From NCBI GenBank assembly GCA_019449655.1, contig JAHQXD010000003.1, positions 388,577 through 452,576 on the forward strand: a stretch of DNA of 64,000 nucleotides. The letters run 5' to 3'. The notes under the pieces were generated by a model. It worked only from the letters and a program-made list of their open reading frames with translations. It was not told where the DNA came from and ran no database searches. The position numbers were made by a program, and so were the translations under genes. Within the stretch, counting starts at the first letter, position 1. The number at the start of each line of letters is the position of its first letter. Source of the DNA: Ferrigenium straubiae (GTDB lineage: Bacteria; Pseudomonadota; Gammaproteobacteria; Burkholderiales; Gallionellaceae). Positions 18,554-29,853 of the stretch are shown one piece after another.

Positions 18554-19729
18554 TCAGTCCGCCTGCTTGCGCAGGAAGGACGGGATATCCAGCGTATCCA
18601 TGCCGGATTTCTCCATCGCATCGATGGTTTCCCTGCGGCCGCGGCGCATTACGGCAGGCGTATCCAACTCGGTGTAATTCACGCCGCTGCTGGCAATCGG
18701 CTCGTCGTGCGTGCCGGTGCGCTGGTAGGTTTCTTCGCTGCGGTAAACCACTTCCGGCTTGGGCTGCTTGCGCATCATCTGCGCGCCGAGGCCGGTTGCC
18801 ACGACGGTCACGCGCAGGTCTTCGCCCATGTTCTCGTCGAACACCGAGCCGACGATCACGGTCGCTTCTTCGGCGGCAAACTGCACGCACTCCATCACGT
18901 CTTCCAGTTCCTTGAGCTTCAGGTTGCTGGACGAGGTAATGTTCACCAGCACGCCGCGCGCGCCGGACATGTCCACATCTTCCAGCAGCGGGCTGGCGAT
19001 CGCGCGTTCGGCGGCGGTGCGTGCGCGGTCCGGACCGGAGGCGATCGCGGAACCCATCATCGCCATGCCGTTTTCCGACATCACGGTGCGCACGTCGGCG
19101 AAGTCGACGTTGATCAGCCCCGGCACGTTGATCACTTCGGCGATGCCCGCCACCGCGCCCTGCAGCACGCCGTTGGCGGCCTTGAAGGCCTCCGGCACGG
19201 TGACGTCGCTGCCCAGCACTTCCATCAGCTTGGAGTTCGGCACGATGATCAGCGAATCGACATGCTCGTGCAGCGCCTCGATGCCGGCCTTGGCGAAGCG
19301 CATGCGGTTGCCTTCATAGGTGAACGGCTTGGTAACCACCGCCACGGTGAGGATATCCAGCTCGCGCGCGATCTGCGCGACGATCGGCGCGGCGCCGGTG
19401 CCGGTGCCGCCGCCCATGCCGGCGGTGATGAACACCATGTTCGCGCCGCTGATCATCTCCTTGATGCGTTCGCGGTCTTCCTCGGCCGCTGCCTGCCCGA
19501 TCGACGGCTTGGCGCCTGCGCCCAAGCCCTTGGTGATGTTCGCACCGATCTGCAGCTGGGTGCGCGCCTTGCTGCGCTTGAGCGCCTGCGCATCGGTGTT
19601 GATGGCGATGAACTCGACGCCCTGCACGCCCTGTTCGATCATGTGGTCCACGGCATTGCCGCCGCAGCCGCCCACCCCGATCACCTTGATCACTGCATCC
19701 TGTGTTTCCGCTTCCATTAGTTCGAACAT
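18554..19729 (-). CDS. ftsZ: Cell division GTPase, tubulin homologue
   Basis: 391 residues. It polymerises into the cytoplasmic Z ring that organises the divisome. Seen: VIGVGGCGGNAVDHM at the N-terminus, tubulin signature GMGGGTGTGAAPIVAQ, the T7-loop region GLINVDFADVRTVMS, and after a variable linker the C-terminal peptide DTLDIPSFLRKQAD that binds FtsA/ZipA. Length is normal. It lies 68 bp after ftsA on the minus strand. Near-identical agreement with family motifs makes this certain. Confidence 0.99.
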   Translation of the reverse strand: MFELMEAETQDAVIKVIGVGGCGGNAVDHMIEQGVQGVEFIAINTDAQALKRSKARTQLQIGANITKGLGAGAKPSIGQAAAEEDRERIKEMISGANMVFITAGMGGGTGTGAAPIVAQIARELDILTVAVVTKPFTYEGNRMRFAKAGIEALHEHVDSLIIVPNSKLMEVLGSDVTVPEAFKAANGVLQGAVAGIAEVINVPGLINVDFADVRTVMSENGMAMMGSAIASGPDRARTAAERAIASPLLEDVDMSGARGVLVNITSSSNLKLKELEDVMECVQFAAEEATVIVGSVFDENMGEDLRVTVVATGLGAQMMRKQPKPEVVYRSEETYQRTGTHDEPIASSGVNYTELDTPAVMRRGRRETIDAMEKSGMDTLDIPSFLRKQAD

Positions 19730-19797
19730 CGTCGCCTCCTTATAAAAATAACTTCAAATATACTTCCGGGCCCTGAGCCGCTAACCCCTGAAAACCG

Positions 19798-21033
19798 CTA
19801 GAAATTCCCCTGAAACCACGATTTCATCTTTCCCAATACATCCCCCAATGAACCTGATTGCTTGCGCGTCTCTTCGTCACGCTGGTAGTGCTCCAGGCCA
19901 TACAGCAGCAGCCCCACGCCGGTCGCCATGCGCGGCGTCTTCACCACATCGGACAGCCCGCCGACATACTTCGGAATTCCGAGACGCACCGGCAGGTGGA
20001 AAATTTCCTCGCCCAGCTCGACCATGCCCTGCATGGCGCTGCTGCCGCCGGTGATCACGATGCCGGATGAGAGCAGGTCCTCGAAGCCGCTGCGGCGCAG
20101 TTCCTGCTGCACCAGCAGGTAGAGCTCCTCGACGCGCGGCTCGATCACCTCGGCGAGCGTCTGGCGCGACAGCGAGCGCGGCCCGCGCTCACCCACACCC
20201 GGCACCTCGATCGCACCGTTGTCGGCGAGCTGGCGCAAGGCGCAGCCGTGCTTGATCTTGATATCCTCGGCATCCTGGGTCGGCGTACGCAACGCCATCG
20301 CGATGTCGTTGGTGATCTGGTCGCCCGCGATCGGGATCACCGCGGTGTGGCGGATCGCGCCGCCGGTGAACACCGCGATGTCGGTGGTGCCGCCGCCGAT
20401 GTCGACGAGGCACACGCCCAGCTCCTTTTCGTCCTCTTCCAGCACCGCCTTGCTCGACGCCAGCGGCTGCAGGATCAGCTCGTTGACCTCCAGCCCGCAA
20501 CGGTGGATACACTTCATGATGTTCTGCACCGCCGCGACCGCACCGCTGACGATATGCACCTCGACGTCGAGGCGCATGCCGCTCATGCCGAGCGGCTTCT
20601 TGATGCCGCTCTGTCCGTCGATGCTGAACTCCTGTTCGAGGATATGCAGGATCTGCTGGTCGCCCGGCAGGCTGATCGAGCTCGCGGTCTCGACCACCCG
20701 CTCGACGTCGGCGGGCGCGACCTCCTTCTCCTTGATCTTCACCATGCCGCGCGAGTTGATTCCGCGGATGTGGCTGCCCGCGATGCCGGTGTGCACCTCA
20801 TGGATCTTGCAGTCCGCCATCAGCTCGGCCTCTTCCAGCGCGCGCTGAATCGAACCCACCGTGGCTTCGATGTTGACCACCATGCCTTTCTTCATGCCAT
20901 CCGATTCGTGCATACCCATGCCGATCACCTCCAGCATGCCGTCCGGCTTAACCTCGCCGACGATGGCCACGATCTTGGATGTACCGATATCCAGCCCGAC
21001 CACCAGGTTCTTGGTTTCCTTGTTTCTGCTCAT
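19798..21033 (-). CDS. ftsA: Cell division protein FtsA, actin-like
   Basis: 411 residues. An actin-fold ATPase that anchors FtsZ filaments to the membrane. Motifs: VVGLDIGTSKIVAIVGEV (phosphate 1), the SHS2/1C domain region, VCLVDIGGGTTDIAVFTGGAI (phosphate 2), GIVITGGSSAMQGMVEL (adenosine), and a C-terminal amphipathic tail GKMKSWFQGNF for membrane binding. It sits between ftsQ (23 bp) and ftsZ, in the order universal for this cluster. Confidence 0.98.
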   Translation of the reverse strand: MSRNKETKNLVVGLDIGTSKIVAIVGEVKPDGMLEVIGMGMHESDGMKKGMVVNIEATVGSIQRALEEAELMADCKIHEVHTGIAGSHIRGINSRGMVKIKEKEVAPADVERVVETASSISLPGDQQILHILEQEFSIDGQSGIKKPLGMSGMRLDVEVHIVSGAVAAVQNIMKCIHRCGLEVNELILQPLASSKAVLEEDEKELGVCLVDIGGGTTDIAVFTGGAIRHTAVIPIAGDQITNDIAMALRTPTQDAEDIKIKHGCALRQLADNGAIEVPGVGERGPRSLSRQTLAEVIEPRVEELYLLVQQELRRSGFEDLLSSGIVITGGSSAMQGMVELGEEIFHLPVRLGIPKYVGGLSDVVKTPRMATGVGLLLYGLEHYQRDEETRKQSGSLGDVLGKMKSWFQGNF

Positions 21034-21056
21034 CGTTTATACCTCGCTGCCTATCC

Positions 21057-21755
21057 TCAACTCCTGACCATACCGCCCACCGCAAACCCGTTGCGATAGC
21101 GCATGTCCACATACCGCATCGTCTGCCCCGCCAGGCTGTACGGATATACCGTCACAAACCGTGCCAGGCGCTGCTGCATCTCTTCGCGACCCAGTTCCAG
21201 CACCAGGCCATTGGAGAGGCGCAACTGCCAGGCATGGCGCGGCGTCAGCGCCAGTTGCGTCACCTGCAGGTTCAGCGCGGCAAGCTGCGCATTGAACTGC
21301 GTGTAATGCTGCGCCACCTCCACTGACGCTCCCTCCGGCCCGATGAAGCCCGGCAGCGCCTGCTCGCTCGCCGCGCCGAACACCTCGCCGTGGGTGTTCA
21401 CCAGCGCTGCGCCGTTCCAGCGCGCCAGCGCCTGGTGCTCTTCCAGCTGCACCGCCAGCCGGTCGGGAAATTTGCGGCGGATGGTGACGCTGCGCACCCA
21501 TGTCAGTTTTTCCAGCGACTGCCTCAGGTGCTCGATGTCCACGGTGAAAAAATTGCCGCGCACCTCGCTGCGTGCCACCGCCAGCACTTCCTGCACATCC
21601 ACGCGCTGCGGCGCCGCATCCAGGCGCACGCTCTTCAGCGGTGACAATCCCGGCAGGTGCACGACGTAATAGGCCGCGCCATACAACACTGCCAGCGCGC
21701 TGAAAACCAGCAGCGCGTTGGCAATGTTCCTCAGCAGGACGGCGTTATCCCACAT
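21057..21755 (-). CDS. ftsQ: Cell division protein FtsQ
   Basis: 232 residues, bitopic inner-membrane protein. A short cytoplasmic N-terminus precedes one membrane helix (about 13-33, [19 protein letters not shown]), a POTRA domain ([21 protein letters not shown] to [23 protein letters not shown]) and the FtsQ beta domain. It links early and late divisome proteins through FtsB/FtsL. Its ATG overlaps the end of ddlB by 11 nt, implying coupling. Low sequence conservation is normal; identity rests on layout and position. Confidence 0.95.
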   Translation of the reverse strand: MWDNAVLLRNIANALLVFSALAVLYGAAYYVVHLPGLSPLKSVRLDAAPQRVDVQEVLAVARSEVRGNFFTVDIEHLRQSLEKLTWVRSVTIRRKFPDRLAVQLEEHQALARWNGAALVNTHGEVFGAASEQALPGFIGPEGASVEVAQHYTQFNAQLAALNLQVTQLALTPRHAWQLRLSNGLVLELGREEMQQRLARFVTVYPYSLAGQTMRYVDMRYRNGFAVGGMVRS

Positions 21756-22686
21756 GCGCTCCCTCCAGTACGCGAATCACCAGTTGCTCGAAGCCGATGC
21801 CGGCCTGGCGCGCTGCCATCGGCACCAGGCTGTGGTCGGTCATCCCCGGTGAGGTGTTCACTTCCAGCAGATAGGGCTGGCCCGCCTCGTCCATCAGGAA
21901 ATCCACGCGTCCCCAGCCTTGTCCGCCGATCAGCGTGAAGGCCTGCTGTGCCAGACGCTGCATCTCGGCCTCCTTGTCCGCGGACAGCCCGCACGGACAC
22001 AGGTAACGGGTGTCGTCGCGGAAATATTTCGCCTCGTAGTCGTAGAACTCACTGGCCGGCTCGATCTTGATCACCGGCAGCACCTCATCGCCGAGGATCG
22101 CCACGGTGTATTCGCCGCCGCCGATGAAGCTCTCCGCGATCACCAGGGAGTCGTGCTTCGCAGCTGCCTGATAGGCGCCGCGCAATTCGCCGACGGCCTT
22201 CACCTTGCTGATGCCGACGCTGGAGCCTTCGTTGGCCGGTTTGACGAACAGAGGCAGGCCGAGCTGCTGCACCACGGCATTCCAGTCGCTGTGCGCATCG
22301 AGCAGCATGTATTTCGGCACCGGCAGGTTGGCCGCCAGCCACACCAGCTTGGTGCGCCACTTGTCCATGCCCAGCGCGGAAGCGAGCACGCCGCTGCCGG
22401 TGTAGGGAATGCCCAGCAGTTCCAGCGCGCCCTGCACCGTGCCGTCCTCACCGAAGCGCCCGTGCAGTGCGATGAAGGCGCGCTCGTAGCTCTCGTCGCG
22501 CAAGGCCTGCAAATCCTGCACCGCCGGGTCGAAGGCATGTGCATCCACGCCGTTGCGCCTGAGCGCCGCGAGCACCGCCGCGCCGCTCTTCAGCGACACC
22601 TCACGCTCGGCGGACTTGCCGCCGAACAGCACCGCCACTTTTCCGAAGGATTTAGGATCGAGGGTCGAGGATTGATTCTTGTTCAT
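21745..22686 (-). CDS. ddlB: D-alanine--D-alanine ligase B
   Basis: 313 residues, ATP-grasp enzyme that makes the D-Ala-D-Ala dipeptide for peptidoglycan. Motifs: [61 protein letters not shown], and [27 protein letters not shown] with the metal-binding acidic residues. Its start overlaps the end of murB by 4 nt (ATGA). Confidence 0.98.
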   Translation of the reverse strand: MNKNQSSTLDPKSFGKVAVLFGGKSAEREVSLKSGAAVLAALRRNGVDAHAFDPAVQDLQALRDESYERAFIALHGRFGEDGTVQGALELLGIPYTGSGVLASALGMDKWRTKLVWLAANLPVPKYMLLDAHSDWNAVVQQLGLPLFVKPANEGSSVGISKVKAVGELRGAYQAAAKHDSLVIAESFIGGGEYTVAILGDEVLPVIKIEPASEFYDYEAKYFRDDTRYLCPCGLSADKEAEMQRLAQQAFTLIGGQGWGRVDFLMDEAGQPYLLEVNTSPGMTDHSLVPMAARQAGIGFEQLVIRVLEGAHVG

Positions 22687-23596
22687 TTCGTTTCACCAAT
22701 AATTCTTACTTCCGGATGCAGCTCGATGCCGGTCTGTTGCCGCACCGTTTCGCGCACCTCGCCGATCAGGTTCTCGATGTCCGCCGCAGTCGCGCCGCCG
22801 GCGTTCACGATGAAGTTCGCGTGCTTCTCCGACACCTCTGCGCCACCGATACGTTTGCCCTTCAGCCCGCACTGCTCGATCAGACGCGCTGCGTGATCGC
22901 CCGGCGGATTGCGGAACACCGACCCCGCATTCGGCAAATTCAGTGGCTGGCTCGCGTTGCGCTTTTCCATCAGCGCCCTGATCTCCCCGCGCGCGGCGCC
23001 GGCGTCTCCCTTCTCGAACTGCAGCCGCGTCGCGACGAAATATTCCTCGCCAGTCTCGCGCAGCGTCACATGGCGATAGCCGATTTTGTATTCCTGCGGC
23101 GCGCGCTCGATAAGCTCCCCGCTGCGGGTCAGCACCTGCACATGCAGCACCTTCTGCCAGGTCTCGCTGCCGTAGCAGCCCGCGTTCATCGCAAGCATGC
23201 CGCCCAGCGTGCCGGGGATGCCCGCGAAGAATTCCGCGCCGCCTAGCTGGTTCGATGCGGCGAAGCGCGCGAGCTTCGCGCCCGCCACGCCGGCCTGTGC
23301 ATAGACGATGTCCGCGCCCTCCAGCCGCAGTTCGTTCAGCGCACCGTGCAGCAGCAGCACCGTGCCGCGCAGGCCGCCGTCGCGCACCAGCAGGTTGCTG
23401 CCGAGGCCCACGGCGAGCAGCGATTCGTCCGCCGGCAGGCCACGCAGGAAGACCTGCAGGTCGGCGAGGTCGGCCGGGCGGTAGACGCGCTCGGCGCGGC
23501 CTCCCGCGCGCCAGGTGACATGGCGGCTCATGTCTTCGTCGCGGAGCAGTTCCCCGCGCAGGCCCTGGATGGTGAAATGTGCCGGTTCGCTCATGT

Positions 23597-23600
<4 letters not shown>
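22683..23600 (-). CDS. murB: UDP-N-acetylenolpyruvoylglucosamine reductase
   Basis: 305 residues, FAD enzyme that reduces enolpyruvyl-UDP-GlcNAc to UDP-MurNAc. Seen: [55 protein letters not shown], and [28 protein letters not shown] with the catalytic Ser. It has the shorter type II-like length. Two start codons are possible (MNMSEP); the first overlaps murC by 4 nt. Confidence 0.98.
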
Positions 23601-24997
<1,397 letters not shown>

Positions 24998-25006
24998 TTT
25001 TCTCCG

Positions 25007-26071
25007 TTATCCAGCCAGTTCCGCACACACTCTCGCCACGGCCAGCGCAGCCTCCGCCTTGGCTACGCTGCGCGCCTGCTGCGCCATCACCGCCAGTTTT
25101 TCGCGCGTCAATTCCTGCAATAGTTGCGCCAGTTTCTCCGCACTCAGCTCCGCCTGCGGCAGCAGGATCGCCGCGTCGCGGTCGGAGAGGAAGCGCGCGT
25201 TATGCGTCTGGTGGTTGTCCACCGCGAACGGGAACGGCACCAGGATGCTCGCGACCCCCGCCGCCGCGAGCTCTGCGACGGTCAATGCGCCCGCGCGGCA
25301 GATCACGAGGTCGGCATCTGCATAGCTACCGGCCATGTCGTCGAGGAACGATCGAATGTCGGCCTCGACTCCGGCCTCACGGTACAGCTGTTGCACGCTC
25401 TCGAAATGTTGCTTGCCGGTCTGATGGATCACATGTGGACGCACGTCTTGCGGCAGCAATGCGAGCGCCCGCGGCATGGCCTCGTTGAGCGCCTTCGCCC
25501 CGAGGCTGCCGCCCACCACCAGCACGTTGAGCCTGCCGCTGCGCGCCGCATAGCGCGCCTGCGGCGCGGGCAAACCGGCGATGCTGCTGCGCACCGGGTT
25601 GCCGCACCAGACCGCTTTCGGCAGCACGTCGGGGAAACCGCTCAGCGTCTTCTGCGCGATGCGCGCCAGCACCTTGTTGCTCAGCCCGGCGATGGAATTC
25701 TGTTCATGGATCACCAGCGGGCGGCGCAGCAGGGCCGCCATCACCCCGCCCGGGAAGGTGATGTAACCGCCCATACCCAGCACCACGTCGGGACGGTGGC
25801 GGAAAATCGCCGCCGCGCTCTGCCCCAGCGCGACGAGCAGATTGAACGGCAGCATCAGCTTGCGCAGCAGCCCTTTGCCGCGCAGGCCGGAGAAACGCAC
25901 CCAGGCCATCTCGTAGCCGTGCTTCGGCACCAGTTCGGCCTCCATGCTGCCCGGCGCACCCAGCCAGGTCACCTGCCAGCCCTGCGAGCGCAGGATGGCG
26001 GCGACCGCCAGCCCCGGCATGATGTGCCCGCCGGTGCCGCCTGCCATGATGAGAATCGAGCGCTTGCTCAT
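25007..26071 (-). CDS. murG: UDP-GlcNAc:lipid I N-acetylglucosaminyltransferase
   Basis: 354 residues, GT-B fold enzyme on the cytoplasmic face of the inner membrane that converts lipid I to lipid II. Seen: ILIMAGGTGGHIMPGLAVA, RPDVVLGMGGYITFPGG, VIHEQNSIAGLSNK, VVGGSLGAKALNEAMP, and VICRAGALTVAELAAAGVASILVPFPFAVDNHQ. Its ATG overlaps the stop codon of the second, distal copy of the ftsW tail (26068-26100), which suggests that the ancestral ftsW ended here. Confidence 0.98.
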   Translation of the reverse strand: MSKRSILIMAGGTGGHIMPGLAVAAILRSQGWQVTWLGAPGSMEAELVPKHGYEMAWVRFSGLRGKGLLRKLMLPFNLLVALGQSAAAIFRHRPDVVLGMGGYITFPGGVMAALLRRPLVIHEQNSIAGLSNKVLARIAQKTLSGFPDVLPKAVWCGNPVRSSIAGLPAPQARYAARSGRLNVLVVGGSLGAKALNEAMPRALALLPQDVRPHVIHQTGKQHFESVQQLYREAGVEADIRSFLDDMAGSYADADLVICRAGALTVAELAAAGVASILVPFPFAVDNHQTHNARFLSDRDAAILLPQAELSAEKLAQLLQELTREKLAVMAQQARSVAKAEAALAVARVCAELAG

Positions 26072-26183
26072 ACTGGCAGTCCTCTAGCGACGCGCCTATT
26101 TTGGTTCCGGCCGCCCCGCTGGGGTTTAACTTGCTTGCACAAATTAGCCTTCACCGAAACAGAAGGGTTGTGAACTATCGCGC
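26068..26183 (-). repeat. 116-bp duplication/insertion at the ftsW-murG junction
   Basis: Between the present ftsW stop and murG lies a non-coding stretch ending in a second copy of the last ten ftsW codons plus stop (26068-26100). Both copies encode [10 protein letters not shown], but nine of ten codons differ, always synonymously. A 14-bp perfect inverted repeat (26157-26170 and 26204-26217) joins the ftsW tail to the inserted DNA, and a CCCC-GCT-GGGG hairpin sits at 26114-26124. No ORF is seen. It looks like a minute mobile element or island scar. Confidence 0.75.
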
Positions 26184-27392
26184 TCATACCGGAAGCCCCC
26201 GTGCAACCCTTCTGTTTTCGTAATCGACGCGCAACAGCACCGCCGCGGCGACGCAGTTCACCACGAGGCCGCTGCCGCCGAAGCTCAGGAAGGGAAGGGT
26301 CAGGCCCTTGGTCGGCAGCACGCCCATGTTCACGCCGATGTTGATCATCGCCTGCACGCCGAGCCACACACCGATGCCCTGCGCGACCAGCGCGGAGAAA
26401 TTGCGTTCGAGGAAGGCGGCATGGCGGCCGATCTGGAAGGCGCGCACCACCAGCAGCGCGAACAGCGCAATGACCGCCGTGATTCCCGCCAGCCCCAGCT
26501 CCTCGGCGATCACCGCCATCAGGAAGTCGGTGTGCGCCTCCGGCAGATAGAAGAGCTTCTCCACGCTGCCGCCGAGCCCCACGCCGAACCACTCGCCACG
26601 CCCAAAGGCGATCAGCGCATGGCTGAGCTGGTAGCCCTTGCCGTAGGGATCGGACCACGGGTCCATGAAGCCGATGACGCGCTGCATGCGGTAGGGCGAG
26701 GAGAGGATCAGCGCGGCAAACGCGAGCGGCAGGGTCACGACCAGCCCGGCGAACACCTTGAGGCTGAAGCCGCCGAGCCACAGCGTGCCCAGTGCGATCG
26801 CGCAGATCACCACGAACGCGCCCATATCGGGTTCGAGCAGCAGCAGGCTGCCAATCAGCGCCATCACGGCGAACATCGGCACGAAGGCCTTGACGAAGGT
26901 GCCCTTCACCTTCGCCTTGCGCACGGTGTAGCTCGCGGCGTACAGCACGGCAAACAGCTTCATCAGTTCCGAAGGCTGCAGGTTGACGACGAACAGCGAC
27001 AGCCAGCGGCGGCTGCCGTTGACTTCGCGCCCGATGCCTGGGATCAGCACCAGCACCAGCAGCGCCGCGCCGAACAGGAACAGCCAGGGCGCATAGTTCT
27101 GCCAGAGCTGCACCGGCACCTGGAACGCGATCAGCCCCGCGATCAGCCCCGCGGCGATGAACACGCCGTGCCGCAGCAGATAATAGGCCGGCTGGTAGCC
27201 GGTGAATTTGCCGGCCTCGGCGGTCGCGATCGAGGCGGAATACACCATCACCAGCCCGAGCGCGAGCAGCGCGATGAGCACCCAGACCAGCAGTTCGTCG
27301 TACTGCGCCTGCGGCGGACGGGTGCGAGTCTTGACCGCGTAGGGGCGGCGCGAGGCAGCCTGCATCTCTTTGGCCGATGTCAGCGCGACCAT
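26184..27392 (-). CDS. ftsW: Lipid II polymerase / cell division protein FtsW
   Basis: 402 residues, SEDS-family membrane protein with about ten hydrophobic segments. Together with FtsI it polymerises septal peptidoglycan. Motifs: [74 protein letters not shown], and [14 protein letters not shown]. Its start overlaps murD by 13 nt. The last ten codons (26187-26216) duplicate, with recoding, a sequence 116 bp downstream, so the present C-terminus appears to have been supplied by inserted DNA. Confidence 0.98.
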   Translation of the reverse strand: MVALTSAKEMQAASRRPYAVKTRTRPPQAQYDELLVWVLIALLALGLVMVYSASIATAEAGKFTGYQPAYYLLRHGVFIAAGLIAGLIAFQVPVQLWQNYAPWLFLFGAALLVLVLIPGIGREVNGSRRWLSLFVVNLQPSELMKLFAVLYAASYTVRKAKVKGTFVKAFVPMFAVMALIGSLLLLEPDMGAFVVICAIALGTLWLGGFSLKVFAGLVVTLPLAFAALILSSPYRMQRVIGFMDPWSDPYGKGYQLSHALIAFGRGEWFGVGLGGSVEKLFYLPEAHTDFLMAVIAEELGLAGITAVIALFALLVVRAFQIGRHAAFLERNFSALVAQGIGVWLGVQAMINIGVNMGVLPTKGLTLPFLSFGGSGLVVNCVAAAVLLRVDYENRRVARGLPV

Positions 27393-28771
27393 GCGGCCTC
27401 CTTGATCAGCTCATGCACCGCTTCGACGAATATCTCGGCGCGGTGCGCATAGTTGCGGAACATGTCGAAGCTCGCGCAGGCCGGCGAGAGCAGCACCGCG
27501 TCGCCCGATTGCGCGAGCCGCGCGGCCTGCCGCACCGCCTCATTCATGTTTGCGGCTTGCTGCAGCGGCACGCCGCAGCCTTCCAGCGCCGCCGCGATCA
27601 GCGGCGCATCGCGCCCGATCAGCACCACCGCGCGCGCATGCCGCATCACCGCCGGCCGGAGCGGCGCGAAGTTCTGGCCCTTGCCCTCGCCGCCCGCGAT
27701 CAATACAACCTTCCTTCCCAAGCCTTCCAGCGCGGCGACCGTCGCGCCGACGTTGGTGCCCTTGGAGTCGTCGTAATAGAACACGCCGTCGATCTCGGCC
27801 ACGCGCTCCACGCGGTGCGGCAGCCCGCGGAAACCGCGCAGCGCATCGAGCAGCGCCGGCATCGGCAAGCCGATCGCGCAGCACAGCGCGAGCGCGGCCA
27901 GAGCGTTGGCAACGTTGTGCAGCCCGGCGACCTGCAACTCGTCCGCCCTGAGCAACTGCTCATCACCCTGCATCAGCCAGATTTCGCCCTGCATTTTCTC
28001 AATGCCAAAGTCGTCTGCATTGGAGGGGGCATCCAGTCCGAAGGTCACGACCTCGCGGCCCGGCAGCGCCATACCCATGCTGCGCGGATCGTCGCGGTTC
28101 AGCACCTGCACGCCATGCCCGTAAAAAATGCGCGCCTTGGCCGCGGCGTATGCGTCGATGCCGGCATAGCGATCGAGGTGGTCTTCGCTGATGTTGAGCA
28201 CCGTCGCCGTATCGACGTTCAGCGTCGCGGTCGTCTCGAGCTGGAAGCTCGACAGCTCCAGCACCCATATCTCCGGCTGGTTCGCGCCGCGCGCCATGAC
28301 CACGTCCAGAACCGCCGGCGAAATGTTGCCCGCCGCGACCGCGTCCTTGCCCGCCGCCCTGCACAGGTGCTCCACCATGCTGGTCACGGTGGTCTTGCCG
28401 TTCGACCCTGTGATCGCGATCACCTTGGTCGTGAGCCGCAAGTCGTAATCCATGATCTGCTGCGCCAGAAGCTCGATGTCGCCTTCGACGGGAATTCCGC
28501 GCGCGCTGGCGCGCTGCACGAAAGGATCAGCCAGCGGCACGCCGGGGCTGATGGCGATCAGGTCGATACCGTCGAACAGGGTGTCGTCGAATGCGCCGCA
28601 GCGGACTTCCGCCTGCGGGCAGTCGCGCTGCAATACGTCCAGCCCCGGCGGGTGGGCGCGGCTGTCGGCGACGCGCACATGCGCGCCCTGCGCGTTCAGC
28701 CAGCGCGCGAGCGAAAGCCCGGTCTCACCGAGACCGAGCACCAGCACCAGTTTGTCTTTCAGTTGTGTCAT
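27380..28771 (-). CDS. murD: UDP-N-acetylmuramoyl-L-alanine--D-glutamate ligase
   Basis: 463 residues, adds D-Glu to UDP-MurNAc-L-Ala. Motifs: [45 protein letters not shown] (P-loop), [38 protein letters not shown] and [12 protein letters not shown]. It overlaps mraY by 4 nt and ftsW by 13 nt. All domains are intact. Confidence 0.98.
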   Translation of the reverse strand: MTQLKDKLVLVLGLGETGLSLARWLNAQGAHVRVADSRAHPPGLDVLQRDCPQAEVRCGAFDDTLFDGIDLIAISPGVPLADPFVQRASARGIPVEGDIELLAQQIMDYDLRLTTKVIAITGSNGKTTVTSMVEHLCRAAGKDAVAAGNISPAVLDVVMARGANQPEIWVLELSSFQLETTATLNVDTATVLNISEDHLDRYAGIDAYAAAKARIFYGHGVQVLNRDDPRSMGMALPGREVVTFGLDAPSNADDFGIEKMQGEIWLMQGDEQLLRADELQVAGLHNVANALAALALCCAIGLPMPALLDALRGFRGLPHRVERVAEIDGVFYYDDSKGTNVGATVAALEGLGRKVVLIAGGEGKGQNFAPLRPAVMRHARAVVLIGRDAPLIAAALEGCGVPLQQAANMNEAVRQAARLAQSGDAVLLSPACASFDMFRNYAHRAEIFVEAVHELIKEAAWSR

Positions 28772-29853
28772 CTCAGCTTCAGCGTCGCCAGACCGATCAG
28801 CACCAGCAGCATCGTGATGATCCAGAACCTCACCACGACCTGCGTCTCCTTCCAGCCCTTCAATTCATAGTGGTGATGCAGCGGCGCCATGCGGAACACG
28901 CGCTTGCCGGTGAGCTTGAACGAGGCGACCTGGATCATCACCGAGACCGCCTCGACCACGAACACGCCACCCATGATGAACAGCACCAGTTCCTGGCGCA
29001 CGATCACCGCCACGACGCCAAGCGCCGCGCCGAGCGCCAGTGCGCCGACGTCGCCCATGAACACTTCGGCGGGATAGGCGTTGAACCACAGGAAGGCCAG
29101 CCCCGCGCCGGCAATCGCGCTGCAGAATACCGCCAGCTCACCCGCGCCCGGGATGTAGGGAATGCCGAGATATTTGGAGAACACCGCATTGCCCGCCACA
29201 TAGGCGAAGATCGCGAGCGCGCCGCTCACCAGCACGGTGGGCATGATGGCCAGGCCGTCCAGCCCGTCGGTGAGGTTTACCGCGTTGCTGGTGCCGACGA
29301 TGACGAGATAGGTCAGCACGATGAAGGCGAACGCCGAGAGCGGGAACACCAGCAGTTTCAGGAACGGCACGATGAGCTCGGTATGCGCGGGCAGGCTCGC
29401 GGTATTCCACAGATAGGCGCCGACCACCAGCGCGATGATGGACTGCCAGAACATCTTGGCTTTCGCCGACAGCCCCTTGGGGTTGCGATGGACAACTTTC
29501 CGGTAATCGTCCACCCAGCCGATCACGCCGAAACCCAGTGTGGTGAGCAGCACCACCCACACATAGTGGTTGTGCAGGTCGCCCCACAGCAGGGTGGTGA
29601 TCGCGATCGAGGTGAGGATCAGCGCGCCGCCCATAGTCGGCGTGCCGGCCTTGACCAGGTGCGTCTGCGGCCCGTCGCTGCGCACCGACTGGCCGATCTT
29701 GTAGACGGTCAGCTTGCGTATCATCGCCGGCCCGACCATGAACGAGATGACCAGCGCGGTCATCGCCGCCAGCACGGCGCGCAGCGTGATGTAGTTGAAC
29801 ACGCTGAAGAACCTGATGTCCTGGGCGAGCCATTGTGCGAGTGTGAGCAGCAT
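28768..29853 (-). CDS. mraY: Phospho-N-acetylmuramoyl-pentapeptide transferase
   Basis: 361 residues, about ten membrane helices. It transfers phospho-MurNAc-pentapeptide to undecaprenyl phosphate, giving lipid I. Signatures: [33 protein letters not shown] with the catalytic Asp residues, [31 protein letters not shown] and the C-terminal [15 protein letters not shown]. The stop overlaps murD, and murF ends directly upstream. Confidence 0.98.
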   Translation of the reverse strand: MLLTLAQWLAQDIRFFSVFNYITLRAVLAAMTALVISFMVGPAMIRKLTVYKIGQSVRSDGPQTHLVKAGTPTMGGALILTSIAITTLLWGDLHNHYVWVVLLTTLGFGVIGWVDDYRKVVHRNPKGLSAKAKMFWQSIIALVVGAYLWNTASLPAHTELIVPFLKLLVFPLSAFAFIVLTYLVIVGTSNAVNLTDGLDGLAIMPTVLVSGALAIFAYVAGNAVFSKYLGIPYIPGAGELAVFCSAIAGAGLAFLWFNAYPAEVFMGDVGALALGAALGVVAVIVRQELVLFIMGGVFVVEAVSVMIQVASFKLTGKRVFRMAPLHHHYELKGWKETQVVVRFWIITMLLVLIGLATLKLR

